A DNA stretch of 64,000 nucleotides from Akebia trifoliata (lineage: Eukaryota; Streptophyta; Magnoliopsida; Ranunculales; Lardizabalaceae), in assembly GCA_017979445.1 (NCBI GenBank), contig CM030710.1, positions 15,238,248 to 15,302,247 on the forward strand. Direction: 5' to 3'. Positions 11,946 to 22,773 of the stretch are shown here, one piece after another (within the stretch, counting starts at the first letter, position 1; the number at the start of each line of letters is the position of its first letter). A model generated the notes under the pieces. That model did no database searches. It worked only from the letters and a program-made list of their open reading frames with translations, and had not been told where the DNA came from. The translations under genes and the position numbers were made by a program.

Positions 11946-11964
11946 GTCCCCAGTGGAGTCGTCA
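11946..11964 (-). promoter_or_regulatory. Primer-binding site, tRNA-Arg type (LTR-B)
   Basis: The minus strand reads TGACGACTCCACTGGGGAC, starting one base beyond the LTR end. It complements the 3' end of a plant tRNA-Arg (…CCCCAGCGGAGTCGCCA), the primer used by Ogre-lineage elements, with an A for G at position 3 and at the middle G. Placement next to an LTR end makes this strong. Confidence 0.8.
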
Positions 11965-11965
11965 C

Positions 11966-13479
11966 TAAAAGCGCCCTCGATCCGCGGGGGTGCGCGGATC
12001 CGCTTTTGACCCTTGAGGTTTGGGAGTCGCCACCTAGTTATTACGGTCTATGAACCAAGTTTTGACTCTAAAAGGCAAATATACTAATATACGAAGAAAA
12101 ACTGAATCCGGGGATCACATTACGGGGTTGGAAGGTGTTAGGCACCAACCCCGCCCGGCCAATGCCGGTCTCTACTTAACCCAAATAAGTCACATTGCTA
12201 ACAAAAACCTAGATAGAAAAAGAAAGGAAAAAAAATAAAATAAAATAAAAGAGACTTTACCTTTGAACGCAACGGTTATATTCCTTCAGATTCAATAAAA
12301 CTGCTCCTTGTACAGTTCTCCTTACTTCGTTCTGTCTCCGGATCTGATTTCGGATCTCCGAGGCAAGGTATCTCTTCTTTAAATTTGGATTCTTCAAATT
12401 TTGTTATCGATTTTGGGGTATTTTTGAAGGGCTTTTAGGTGTTTTTTAGACTAAAATCGAAGAAGGGATGTTAGGTAAGGAGTTGGGGCTCCAAAATTAG
12501 GGTTTATGGGAGGTTAGGGGGGCTTTTAGACCTACTTCTCTTAAGGTTTATGATTTGATACGAAAATAGGGTGTGAGAACCTCTATTTATAGATTTTTTT
12601 AGGGGTTGATTTAGATAGAGTTAGTGTTTAATTAGAGTTCTTTTAATTAGGGGTTGACTTTAATACTTTGACTTTAGTCTTGCTTGATTGGCTTTAAAAT
12701 TTTGAAGAACCCCCCTCTATTATATCTTTAATTCTTTGAACCCCCAAATGGATGGGTCCTTAAAGAAATATCTCACGAACCCTCAACAATTTTACTTGAA
12801 AGCCTGATTGATCGATTTTTTTAATTCAAAATTTTAAATTAATTTCATCAATGTTTCACTTTAATTATTTAATGTTTTATTTATTAATTTCAAAAATTTT
12901 TATTATGAAAATTGTGAAATTACCGTTTTACCCCCGGAGAGGATTTTTCACGTTTTAAGTCGATTTTTAATGTTCTAGGATGTTTTAGAATTGATTTTTC
13001 GTAAGGAATTCAATGGAAATATTAGTTTGTATCATTTATGAAATTTTTTGTGTGAAATGGTCATGAACTTTATGAAGGGCATTTTCGTAATTTTGTCGAA
13101 TTCTGTTAAAATTGGTGAAATGATTTATTTGGTTTCGATTTGTTGTTTTATGTGTTCGAAAGGATTTTTCTAATCGTAACGTAGTGTCTAGGGTTGTTTT
13201 GATGTTAGGGGTATTTTGATAATTTGGTCATTTTTAGTGATTTTTATCGTGAAACATCTTTTTGGGTCTGCAAGATGATGATTTCTATGTTTCTCGAGTC
13301 GTATTTTCCTAGCGTAATGTGGTTTCTAAGGTTTTGTCAGTTCGAGATACCTCATCCGGATTTCTGAAACATTTCTGGTAACAAAATAAAGCAATGGAAT
13401 AAACATTCATCATTGGGAATCGTTGCGATCAGGTTGACGAGTTTATTAATCAAGCGAGTGCAAAAATGGGGTGTTTACA
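11966..13479 (-). mobile_element. LTR-B, Ogre-type 5' LTR, minus strand
   Basis: It runs on the minus strand from TGTAAACACCCC (13479) to GCGCTTTTA (11966), 1,514 bp. The final CA has become TA. It is followed by a primer site, so it is a 5' LTR. It shares almost its whole length with 5565-7011 and 50001-51714, including the terminal block with 'gggagtcgccacctagttat'. It sits within about 80 bp of the primer site of a second, larger LTR (LTR-A), which suggests insertion into, or recombination with, that element's leader. Confidence 0.85.
12583..12592 (-). promoter_or_regulatory. TATA box of LTR-B
   Basis: The minus strand reads CTATAAATAG. The same element occurs at 51114-51123 in the plus-strand sister LTR. 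Transcription would start about 30 bp downstream (toward lower coordinates), marking the U3/R boundary. Confidence 0.65.
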
Positions 13480-13542
13480 GGTTGCCTCGATGAAAAAGTC
13501 AACTTAAGGATAGTCTTGGATCGGGTCAAGTTTGACCCTAAA
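13480..13542 (-). other. Leader stub of the LTR-A element
   Basis: About 60 bp that continue from the LTR-A primer site with ctttagggtcaaacttgac. The same phrase follows the primer site at 34203. It is cut off by LTR-B at 13479. Confidence 0.65.
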
Positions 13543-13561
13543 GTCCCCAGTGGAGTCGCCA
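13543..13561 (-). promoter_or_regulatory. Primer-binding site, tRNA-Arg type (LTR-A)
   Basis: The minus strand reads TGGCGACTCCACTGGGGAC, one base past the LTR-A end. This is the best-preserved primer site of this type in the window. Confidence 0.85.
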
Positions 13562-14089
13562 CTGAAATCGTTTCGACCCCCACGGCTGTCCGCTAAATAG
13601 CGGATTAGAGGTCCCCTCTACGTATCTCGGGGATTTTTAAAAAAATAGAGAGTCGCCACCTAGTTTAGGTCTAGAAACCAAAATTAACTCCAAATGGATA
13701 TGCGTCGGTCCACGGATCAGAGAGATGGATAAGGGGTCAGGTTACGAGTTTCGAAAGGTGTTAGGCAATGAACACGCCTGATCAAGATGATCAGTCTCTA
13801 CTACGATCCAAAAATATCCTTTGGTCAACAATCAAAGACTAAAAGTCAAATTAGGGTCCAATCATCATCGAATTACATCGGATTTACTAAATGAATTTTA
13901 CGGTTAAAATAACTACATGGATTCTCGAATTTCGCATGATGGAACCCCATGATTTAGTAAGGCTTACGTGGCACTAAAAATTAATGGATCAATTCAGTCA
14001 CATTTTGAATAATATGAAATCGATTTTCAATCACGTCACGTATACAACATTAGTGAATTGGCTCAATGACGACATTTTATCAAAGAAAT

Positions 14090-14900
14090 TCAATTTTTTT
14101 GAATTATCACGTGCATTAAAATCAGTGAGTCAACTCACATATTTTTTTATCAAATAAATTTGATTTTTGAAATGCCACGTGCATTAAATCAGTGAGTTGA
14201 CTCACATGCATAATTTTAAAATAAAATCGATTCAAATTTTCAATGTCCCCAAAATCAGCGAGTCGACTCGCAATTTGTTAATCAAAAGAATCCTAATTTC
14301 TTTTTGGAAATCACCACGTGTATTAAATCGGTGATTTAACCCACGTGCCTAATTTAAAAAAATTCGATTCAAGTTCTCAATGTCCCTAAAATCAGCGAGT
14401 CGACTCGCAATTTGTTAATTAAAAGAATCATGATTTTTTTTGGAATCGTCACGTGTATTAAATCGGTGATGATTCAACCCACGTGCCTAATTTAAAAAAA
14501 TTCGATTCAAATTCTCAATGTCCCTAAAATCAGCGAGTCGAGTCGCAATTTGTTAATCAAAAGAATCTTGATTTTTTGGAATCGCCACGTGTATTAAATC
14601 AGTGATTTAACCCAAGTGCTTAATTTATAAAAATTCGATTCAAATTCTTAATGTCCCTAAAATCAGCGAGTCGACTTGCAATTTGTTAATCAAAATAATC
14701 ATGATTTTTTTTTTTTTTGAAAATGGCCACGTACCTTAAAATCAATGAGTTGACTCACAACTTTTATCAAAGAAACTCGATTTTTGAAATGTCACGTGTA
14801 TTAAAACCAACCAGTTGACTCAAATGCCCAATTTCATAAGATATTTCGATTTGGAATTTTCAATGCACACAAAAAATCAACGAGTCAACTTGTTGATTTT
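14090..14900. repeat. ~137-bp tandem repeats with CACGTG motifs inside LTR-A
   Basis: The phrase aaaatcagcgag recurs at 14251, 14388, 14526 and 14659, a period of 133-138 bp, with diverged units on both sides. Units carry CACGTG (about eight copies between 14105 and 14800). Two units carry the perfect palindrome GCGAGTCGACTCGC (around 14257 and 14395); two others have it with one change. CACGTG is the plant G-box bound by bZIP/bHLH factors, but a regulatory role here is inference only. Confidence 0.8.
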
Positions 14901-16334
14901 TATTGGAAAATTCGATTTAATTTTTCATGAACACAAAAAAAAAAATGAGTTGATTAATATCAACATTGATGAGTTGACCCAATAACCTCAAAAATCGACA
15001 AATCGACCAGATAAATATCAACAATGAGCCAGTCCACCATCTTGAGATTAGCAAGTTAACCAATCAATTTATCAACAAAATGTGCGAATCGATTCACTAA
15101 TAGTTTGAAATCGTAAAGATTGCCATACTGCCACGCCTATCCTAAAAATCGGTGAATTGATCCCAATTTAAAAATAAAAAAAAACTTAAAAAAAGAAACA
15201 CACTTCTAATTATCCTATTTAATGTGCAAGAATGAATAAAAATAAACAAAAATCATGTAAACAAACATTTCTATAATGCTATCAATGCATAAAAAAAAAT
15301 CATAAAGACGAAGAATAAAAGAAGAACGAAGAAAAAAATAAAAAATAAAAAAATCTAACCATGAACTTTCCTATAAAGAGAATTATCGGATGTCGATTCC
15401 TTCAGGTATGACTTGGAGGCTTGTGAGTATGGGTTCACGAGGTCTGAATGAGAACGAGAGAAGTTGAATGGGGCTGAAACCGAGAATGGCTGAGAAGGGG
15501 TGGTTATTGGACCATAAACTTGATATGAGTGAGTCAGATCAAGAGGGACCATAAGAGGGAAAGAAGGTCTTCCAATATTGAAGAAATGTGTAGGAGAGGG
15601 TTGATGAAAGGGATCAAGGCCGGGATGGTGAGGCTGAAAGAGAAACCGAGAGAGTGAATGTGTGACTGATAGAATTAGGACAGTGATAAAGAAGATGGCG
15701 ACTACTGTGATGAAACTACGTGTGATCGGGTGTTAATGGCTAGTCTTGAAAACTGTGAAGAAAAAGAAAAAGGGTCCATGGATTGCTTAAACTGAAGGTA
15801 GCAGAGAGATTTTTTTTATGTAATCTTTCGATTGCTAAAAGAAGTGACAAGGGGATGGTTTGTGGCTGTAAAAAATAAAGAAAATGTATGCCTCTCAACT
15901 GGTTTTAATGGCTGAAAATAAAGAGGAAGTGTGGTTCAGCTGTTATTGGAGGTGGTGTGAAGATGAAGAGGATCAATGGAGAAGATGGCTGTTATTGTTT
16001 TTAATGGTGAAGAGAGGGGGAAACTAAGGGCGTCAATGGAGAAGGTGGCTGGTTTTTTTTCGATGAATGAAAATTGGTTGCAGGTTTAATGGAAACGATT
16101 CTTTTGTGTTAATAGCAGCCAAACAAAAAATGTCCTCCCTTTTTTTTTTCTGCCGTTTTTAAGGAGTCTCAGTGGGAGATGAGTTGTTGTGGTGTGTAGA
16201 ACGTGAATCAGTTGAGGAAGATCATGGGGCTGTTTTTTTTTAGTTAAAAAAAACCAGAGAGAGCATCGATGCGAGAGATGTGTTAGAGAAGAAGAGGAGC
16301 TGAGAACGTGGGGGTAGTTGCTGTCCAACGTGAC

Positions 16335-16365
16335 CATGGGAGAGAGAGAGAGATAGAGAGAGAGA
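16335..16365. repeat. (GA)n low-complexity run
   Basis: Nearly pure GA repeats within LTR-A, part of a longer purine-rich stretch from 15.6 to 16.6 kb. Confidence 0.7.
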
Positions 16366-17675
16366 AATGTGAGGTAATGGGAGAGGGGGTGCGTTGGAGT
16401 AGAGAGGTGTTAGAGAAGTAGAAGAGGACGTGGGGGTGAGGGGTGCGTTGGAGAAGAAGAAGAAAAAAAAAACGTGATTTTGTTATTTATTTTTTGAAAT
16501 TTTATTTATTTATTTATTTATTTTTATTAAAAAAAAAAATATGAGAGAGGGGGATCCCACGCTACTCGTACTATGGTAATTTACTCCCGTTGAATTCTGA
16601 TTAGTTGATTTGATTAAAATTTGAATTTTGAAGTTGTCGACAGTTTGATTTGAATTTAATGTTTTAATTTGAATTTACATTTGAATTTGATTTTAAATTT
16701 TGATTATTCGATTAAAATTTAATTTGAATTTTGATTTTAATATTGGTTGTTGGTTGGTTTGATTTTGTTTCGATTGGTTAAGTTTTGAGTTTTAATTTGA
16801 TTTTAGATTGGGTTCGATTTTAAATTTTAAATTTATTGATAGAATTTGAGTTTAATTTTAATGGTTGATTACTTGAAATTTTTATTTTGGTTGATCAAAT
16901 TTTATTATTATTATTATTATTTTTAATTTGAAAAAAAAAAAATTGATTGGATTTAATTGTTCGATTTTAATTTTAATTGTTTGATTTTAATTTTAATTGT
17001 TTGGATTTTTTAATTTGAATTTTTTAATTTTTAATTTGATTTTATTTTTAGTTTAGATTGGATTTCGATTTTTATTACATTGTCCTAGGGATCGGGATCT
17101 CTAAATTGTAGAGTTGGATATTGAGGGGTATTTTGGTCTTTTGGCGATTTTTACAGATTTTTCTCGAACTTCTCTATTTTCATCGATTTGGGTCTCGCTA
17201 GATTCGAAATCACATTCTGAGTGCAATGGAGGTACTTCCAAGATTTTCAGAGGTCCGAGGTATATGAGGGGTATTTTCGTCATTTTGATGATTTTTTACT
17301 TTTTTTTTTGAATTTTATCGTAAGGTTTCTTTCAGTCACTGTGTGAGTATTTCTAAGTTCTAAAGTTTTATTTTTCTAGTGTAGTGAGGTCTCTAAGTTA
17401 TTGAATTGTGTAACGAACCTATGCGTACGTGCTTGCTAAGTCAGGTGTAAGATATAGCGATCCTAAGCGTGCGTAAACTTCTATGTCGAGTCGTGACGAG
17501 TAGGGGGATGAAAAGAAATTAGAAACAAAAGGAATCAAGCAGTACTCACAAGCCTTCGAGTTCTTTTATATTCATCATTAGGAATCCACCAAAATCGGGT
17601 GATGATGAATTATTGAATTAGGTAGATGCAAAAATGGGGTGTCTACAGGGTTATAGAGGGAAACCGGAAAACCAT

Positions 17676-18505
17676 ACTGCGAATATCATGGAGCTGAGGA
17701 TCATCCAACCGAGGACTGTTACAGATTACGCCATATCATCCAGGATATGGTCGAAGCAGGGAAGCTTAAGAAGTATCTCTCGTCTGGGAGAGAGAGAAGG
17801 CGGGAAACCCCTGTGGAGGATGGACGAAAGCCCCGACCTCGATGGCCAGAAGAGGGGGGACACCGCGAGCTAGAGGAACGCAGGATAGTACATACCATCA
17901 CAGGAGTGTTGGGGTCTGGAAGGCCATCCAAACAAATAATTCGAGAGGGAGTAAAGAGGATCCGACATGAAGTTGTTGTCAATCAGGTAGCCTCGGGAGT
18001 ACGGGTAACTGGGACATCCGGCAACAAAGCAGATGCACGGACGATAACTTTTACAGAGGATGACTTGAGGGGAACATCAATGCCCCATCAGGACATCCTC
18101 GTGATAGTACTCCCAGTTGGGAACGTTGAGCTTCGAAGAATACTGGTAAATCCTGGGAGTACAGTGGATATTCTTTTCTTGAGCACAGCCAAAAAGATGG
18201 TGGTTTCGGACAGCTTGGAACCAACCTAGACCCTGGTGTACGGGTTTAATGGAGCTCCCAGCAGTTCGGTAGGAGAAATCACCCTCCCAATCACAGTAGG
18301 ATCGAAAGTGGTAATGACGAGATTCGTAGTGATTGAAGCGGACTCGGCCTATAATGCGATCCTCGGGCGGAAATGGATACACGAAATGAGGGCAGTCCCT
18401 TCAACTTATCACAAAGTAATTCAATTCCCGAGCGAAGAAGGAGTGATGGAGATCAGAGGCGATCAGGAAATGGCGCAGCGATGTTTTCACTTGACCTTGA
18501 AGTGA
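17676..18505 (+). pseudogene. Tat gag C-terminus and aspartic protease
   Basis: From about 17676 the frame reads KPYCEYHGAEDHPTEDCYRL, a CX2H-X6-H-X4-C finger typical of Tat gag. It continues as MVEAGKLKKYLSSG and a basic/acidic linker. The protease follows: IVLPVGNVELRRILVNPGST (about 18104-18163), in which the family's D-x-G-S-S active site reads N-P-G-S-T, so the catalytic aspartate is lost. The later protease part TRFVVIEADSAYNAILGR and W-IHEM lie beyond a stop at about 18229. The distance between the finger and protease is normal for the family. Confidence 0.75.
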
Positions 18506-19465
18506 AGATGGAACGCCGGGGCCACTCCTCAGAAGAAGAGGAAAGAGTCGTCCGTTGAACGAGAAACGTTATAGTAGTTACAGAAGGAGCTACACCAGGA
18601 GTGGTTGGTAACAGTAGAGGAAGTTGAGATGGTAGATCTCGGCACTAGTGGAGATCGGCTGGTTAGCATTAGTACCACGATGCTGCAGGAGGAGAGAACG
18701 ACATTGGTCCAGCTACTTAGGGCAAACAAGGACGTGTTCGCATGGTCTTTCGAGGATATGTCGGGAATAGACCGCATGTCACAGACTGAATATCGACGAA
18801 GCCTTCCGACCTGTTAGACAGAAGCCGAGGAGACTATCACCCCGCCTAAGGCAGGGGGTAAACGAGGAAATCAAAAAGCTACTGAGGGCGGGGTTCATAA
18901 GAGAAGTAGACTACCCCGAATGGATAGCCAACATAGTTGTAGTGCCAAAGAAGGACGGAAAGGTGAGGGTATGCATTGACTTCACAAACCTCAATAGAGT
19001 ATGCCCGAAGGATAGCTTCCCTTTGCCGAGGATCAATAGACTTGTTGATGCTACGGCCGGACATGAGAGAATGTCGTTCATGGACGGGTACTCGGGTTAT
19101 AATCAGATCCTTTTAGCAGCAGAGGACCAGGAGAGAACGTCGTTCATAATCGAGCAAGGGCTGTTCTGCTTTAAGGTCATGCCGTTCAGCTTGAGGAACG
19201 CTGGACCACTTATCAGAGGCTTGTGATGAGAATGTTCGACGGGTTAATTGGGAAAACTGTGGAGGTATACATCGACGACTTGTTAGTAAAGAGCAAGAAA
19301 GTGGGAGAACATTTGGTAGATCTTAAGGAGGCGTTCGACAGTTTGAGGAGCTTTCAAATGAAGCTGAATCCTAAAAAGTGCGTGTTCGCAGTTTCTTCTA
19401 GGAAATTCCTCGGACACATCATCACCAGGAGGGGCATTAAAGCCAACCTAGATCAGATCTGAGAT
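18506..19465 (+). pseudogene. Tat reverse transcriptase
   Basis: The RT entry is ANKDVFAWSFEDMSGID. Then come WIANIVVVPKKDGKVRVC, DFTNLNRVCPKDSFPLPRI, FMDGYSGYNQI and MPFSLRNAG. The YIDD catalytic box is intact (about 19265-19276, in VEVYIDDLLVKSKK), followed by LNPKKCVFAV and FLGHII. Breaks are: a shift near 18780, a second near 19210 just after the RNAG motif, and a TGA at about 19460. RT copies the element RNA into DNA within the particle. All palm motifs can be found, so loss of function is due to the frame breaks and not to motif loss. Confidence 0.85.
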
Positions 19466-20023
19466 TTGATTGAGATGTCGAGCCCAAATAATCAAAAACA
19501 GGTACAGAAACTTGTAGGAAGAATAGCAGCGCTGAATAGATTTATTTCTTGGGTGTCCGACAGATGCCGCCCACTATTCCAACAACTGCAAAAAGAGAAG
19601 AGCTTCACCTGGAACGAAGAATGTGAAGTAGTATTTAACGACCTAAAGAAGTACCTAGGGCAATCACCTATCCTCGACACTCCAGAGGAAGGGGAGGAGC
19701 TAGGAATTTATTTGGCAACTAGCTCGTCATTGGTAAGCTCGGTTCTTTTCAAAGTCGACTTGGGACGGGAATACCCTATCTACTATGTCAGTAAAACAGT
19801 GGGTCCATCAGAGATGAGGTACACAAAGACAAAGAGAGTGGGATTGTCGCTTGTTTACTCAGCACACAAGCTCAGGCCTTATTTTCTCTCACACCATGTC
19901 CGAATAGTGACTGATAGCCCGCTGAAAGAAATGATGTATAGGTCGGAGAAATCTAGGAGAATGGCAAGATGGGCAGTGATTCTCGGAGAGTACGACTTAC
20001 AGTTCGAGTCACGAACGGTATGA
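19466..20023 (+). pseudogene. Tat first RNase H (gypsy-type) domain
   Basis: A continuous 185-residue frame. It opens with VGRIAALNRFISWVSDRCRP, typical of the RT-RNase H connection. Next are SFTWNEECEVVFNDLKKYL and the RNase H core with IYLATSSSLVSSVLF, YYVSKTV, YSAHKLRPYFLSH and IVTDSPLKE. As in other Tat elements, this domain lacks the canonical first Asp and is thought to be a degenerate connector supplanted by the second RNase H. It ends in a TGA at 20021-20023. Confidence 0.8.
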
Positions 20024-20430
20024 AAGGGTAAGTGTTAGCTGATTTCCTGGCGGATTTCCCGATCGAGGATCCATACTGGGAAGAGCTGGAAGAGGAAGAT
20101 GAGATGGTGGAAGAGCCAGAATTATGGGACAAGCAAGCAGGATGGAGGATGTTTGTTGATGGCTCGTCAAATTATTCCGGTTCAGGCATTGGCATAGTAC
20201 TAGTAACGCCAAGCAATGACAGAGTAGAGAAGGTTATCAAGCTCGGATACGGGGCGTCGAATAATGAGGCTGAATACGAGACAGTTATCAATGGGCTGAA
20301 AATGACAAATGAACTGAAAGTCGACCGAATTACATTATCCACCGATTCGCAACTCATAGCAAATCAGTGCAATGGTAAGTACGAAGTAAGGGATGAAAGA
20401 ATGGCAAGATACCTGTCCGTGGTAAATTGA
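20024..20430 (+). pseudogene. Tat second, archaeal-type RNase H
   Basis: It contains WRMFVDGSSNYSGSGIG (first catalytic D), NNEAEYETVINGLKM (E) and ITLSTDSQLIANQ (D), the DED order of a complete RNase H. A short acidic linker precedes it. Having two RNases H in a row is specific to Tat/Ogre lineages. The frame runs into a TGA at about 20428 just before the integrase linker. Confidence 0.85.
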
Positions 20431-21835
20431 GAGATTGAAAGATTCGACCAAGTAAAGATATGTTAGATCCCGAGGGACAAAAGCAGGCATGCAGATTTGT
20501 TAGCATACATCTCTTCAATGCTAGGGGAGTCAGAAAGCCGGGCTTTATCGATAGAGTACCTGTCTAGAGCAAGCATCGATTACAATGAAGGAGAATGCGC
20601 ACAGGTAGAGCGAGCTTTGGGGTGGATAGGAGTATACGTGGAGTACCTACAGACTAAGGCGCTACCACGGGATAAGAAAGAGGCAAGGAAGATACTACGC
20701 CAAGTCGATAAGTATCCGATTGTTGGAGGTGAACTTTATAGGATGTCATTTGGGGGTCAACTTCTAAAGTGCCTTAATGAAGTGGAGTCCGAGCTCGTAA
20801 TGGCAGAAATCCACGAGGGGATCTGTAGCAACCATTCGGGGGGACGATCACTAGCCAATAAGGTAATCAATTAGGGCTATTTTTGGCTAAGAATGTAGGA
20901 GGATTGCAAGAGGTACGCCAGGACGTGTGATAAATGCCAAAAATATGCCCCCATGCACTTCCAGCTGACCATGAACTCCACCCTATGAAATCACCCCGGC
21001 CATTCTCTGTGTGGGGAATGGATATTGTCGGACAGCTACCTCAGGGAAAAGGGGGGAAGCTTTTCATCTTGGCAGCTATAGATTACTTTACTAAGTGGGT
21101 CGAAGCTATTCCACTTACTCGGATTAGGGAGGAAGAAGTCATCAAGTTCACTTGGGAGCACATCATAACACGTTTCGGAATCCCCTATGCACTGATCTTT
21201 GACAACGGGACACAATTCAAGGGTACCGTGTGCAATCCTACTTCAAGGAGTATGGGATCCGATCACTCTAGTCATCCTCGAGGTATCCACAAGGCAATGG
21301 GCAGGCAGAAGCATCCAACAAGACAATCCTCGGAAACTTGAAGAAGAAATTAGCTGAGCATAAAGGAAGATGGTTGGATGAGTTGCACAGCGTTCTATGG
21401 ACATACCGGACCACAGCCAGGAGAGCAACAGGGTTCACTCCATTCGCATTAGCTTACGGGACTGAGGCCGTCATCCTGACCGAGATTTAAGTCCCTACTA
21501 CCAAAACACAAGTGGTCAAGACTAAACTAAATGACGAGTTGATAGCTCGAAACTTGGATTGGTTGGACGAGACACAAGAGAGGGTCATAGAAAGATTGAC
21601 ACGGTACAACAAGTGCTAAAGAGGTCTTATGATCGGAAGGTATGTCACAGGGAATTGAAAGTCGACGACTTGGTGCTACGTAAAGTGTTCCCCAACACGA
21701 AGGAAATTAACAGTGGGAAGATCGGGGGAATTGGGAAGAACCCTACATCGTAAGCAAAGTCGGAGAGGCTGGCACATATCACTTAGAAACACCAACAGGG
21801 GATGTAATTCTATCACCATGGAATGTATTCAACCT
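20431..21835 (+). pseudogene. Tat integrase
   Basis: The N-terminal HHCC zinc site is visible across stops: EIHEGICSNHSGGRSL, then KRYARTCDKCQ. The catalytic core has WGMDIVGQLP (first D), FTKWVEAIPL and LIFDNGTQFKG (second D). The third catalytic residue lies in a shifted frame near 21290-21310 ([13 protein letters not shown] words). C-terminal fragments at 21559-21753 include YDRKVCHRELKVDDLVLR, typical of the GPY/F region. At least three stops and two shifts are present. The integrase would insert element DNA into chromosomes. Confidence 0.8.
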
Positions 21836-21890
21836 TAAAAGAAATTATGAATAAAGGAGAAGTTATTGTTCATGCGCTTGACCGTTCTAA

Positions 21891-22587
21891 GTTAAAGCCT
21901 TGGCCCTTCACGGGTGCCAAGCCCAACTGAGGAGTTGGTTTAAGGGAAAGCCTCGGCCCCTTAATAGGAGCCGAGCCCAACTGAGAAGTTGGTTCAAGTT
22001 AAAGCCTTGGCCCTTCACAGGTACCAAGCCCAACTGAGGAGTTGGTATAAGGGAAAGCCTCGGCCCCTCCATAGGAGCCAAGTCCAATTGAGGAGTTGGT
22101 TCAAGTTAAAGCCTTGGCCCTTCACAGGTGCTAAGCCCAACTGAGCAGTTGGTATAAGGGAAAGCCTCGGCCCCTCAATAGGAGCCGAGCCCAACTATGG
22201 AGTTAGTTCAAGTTAAAGCCTTGGCCCTTCACAGGTGCCAAGCCCAACTGAGGAGTTGGTTTAAGGGAAAGCCTCGGCCCCTCAACAGGAGCCGAGCCCA
22301 ACTGAGGAGTTGGTTCAAGTTAAAGTCTTAGCCCTTTACAGGTGCCAAGCCCAACTGGGGATTGGTTTAAGGGAAAGCCTCGGTCCCTCAACAGGAGTCG
22401 AGCCCAACTGAGGAGTTGGTTCAAGTTAAAGCCTTGGCCCTTTACAGGTGCCAAGCCCAACTGGGAAGTTGGTTTAAGGGAAAACTTCGGCCCCTCAACA
22501 GGAGTCGAGCCCAACTGAGGAGTTGGTTCAAGTTAAAGCCTTGGCCCTCCACGAGTGTCGAGCTTAACTAAGAAGTTGGTTCAAATA
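21891..22587 (+). repeat. 107-bp tandem array in the Tat 3' UTR
   Basis: The phrase gttaaagccttggccc starts at 21891, 21998, 22105, 22212, 22319, 22425 and 22532, giving six full units of 106-107 bp plus a part unit. (Some units carry a base change in the phrase.) Each unit is two related halves of about 53 bp: one with gccttggcccttcac and one with gcctcggcccctcaa, each ending with a form of ggagttggtt. This sits where Tat/Ogre elements are known to carry hypervariable repeats that can seed satellites. Confidence 0.92.
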
Positions 22588-22773
22588 AAAGCGGGGTTAA
22601 GTATTTTTTGGGATTATTAGCAGTAGACCTAGACAGCAAAACAAAACAAGATAAAGCAGAAGGACACAAGCATTTCAAAAAGTGCTTATCTTTCATTAAC
22701 ATGAAAAACAAAATTACATTTAGAACATGTAAAATTACAAAAATTGTATTACAAAAAATAGAGAGAAGGAGGA
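22588..22773 (-). other. 3' flank of the antisense gene
   Basis: On the minus strand this contains a run of 'ttaatgaaagataagcac' about 90 bp after the stop codon. A similar phrase follows the related coiled-coil ORF near 59947, suggesting a conserved 3' UTR/poly(A) region. Confidence 0.4.

Larger units (their letters stand above)
13563..17647 (-). mobile_element. LTR-A, ~4.1-kb Ogre-type 5' LTR, minus strand
   Basis: The minus strand begins TGTAGACACCCC at 17647 and ends TTTCA at 13563, followed by the primer site. Its first ~80 bases parallel LTR-B (catttttgca, gatga-tgaat) and its last ~150 bases share the ctaggtggcgactc block. Ogre LTRs can be several kb long, so one LTR is plausible. An internal insertion in 14.9-16.6 kb cannot be excluded, because that part (purine-rich, with GA runs) is not shared with LTR-B. 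It interrupts the gag of a plus-strand Tat element at 17648. Confidence 0.7.

Noticed and set aside
5565..13479. A single intact minus-strand Ogre element bounded by LTR-B and the LTR at 5565
   Set aside because: Outer flanks differ (gatag at 5560-5564, ggttg from 13480), pol is absent, and the downstream flank is gag of another copy. The pieces may be related, but a simple insertion is not supported.
14090..14900. CRISPR-like array because of regular repeats with palindromes
   Set aside because: Units are contiguous ~137-bp tandem repeats without unique spacers, in plant DNA.
15355..16337. Minus-strand frames in the purine-rich part of LTR-A as an exon of a captured gene
   Set aside because: Short, no motif, and no splice pairs; GA and poly-T tracts explain the open stretches.
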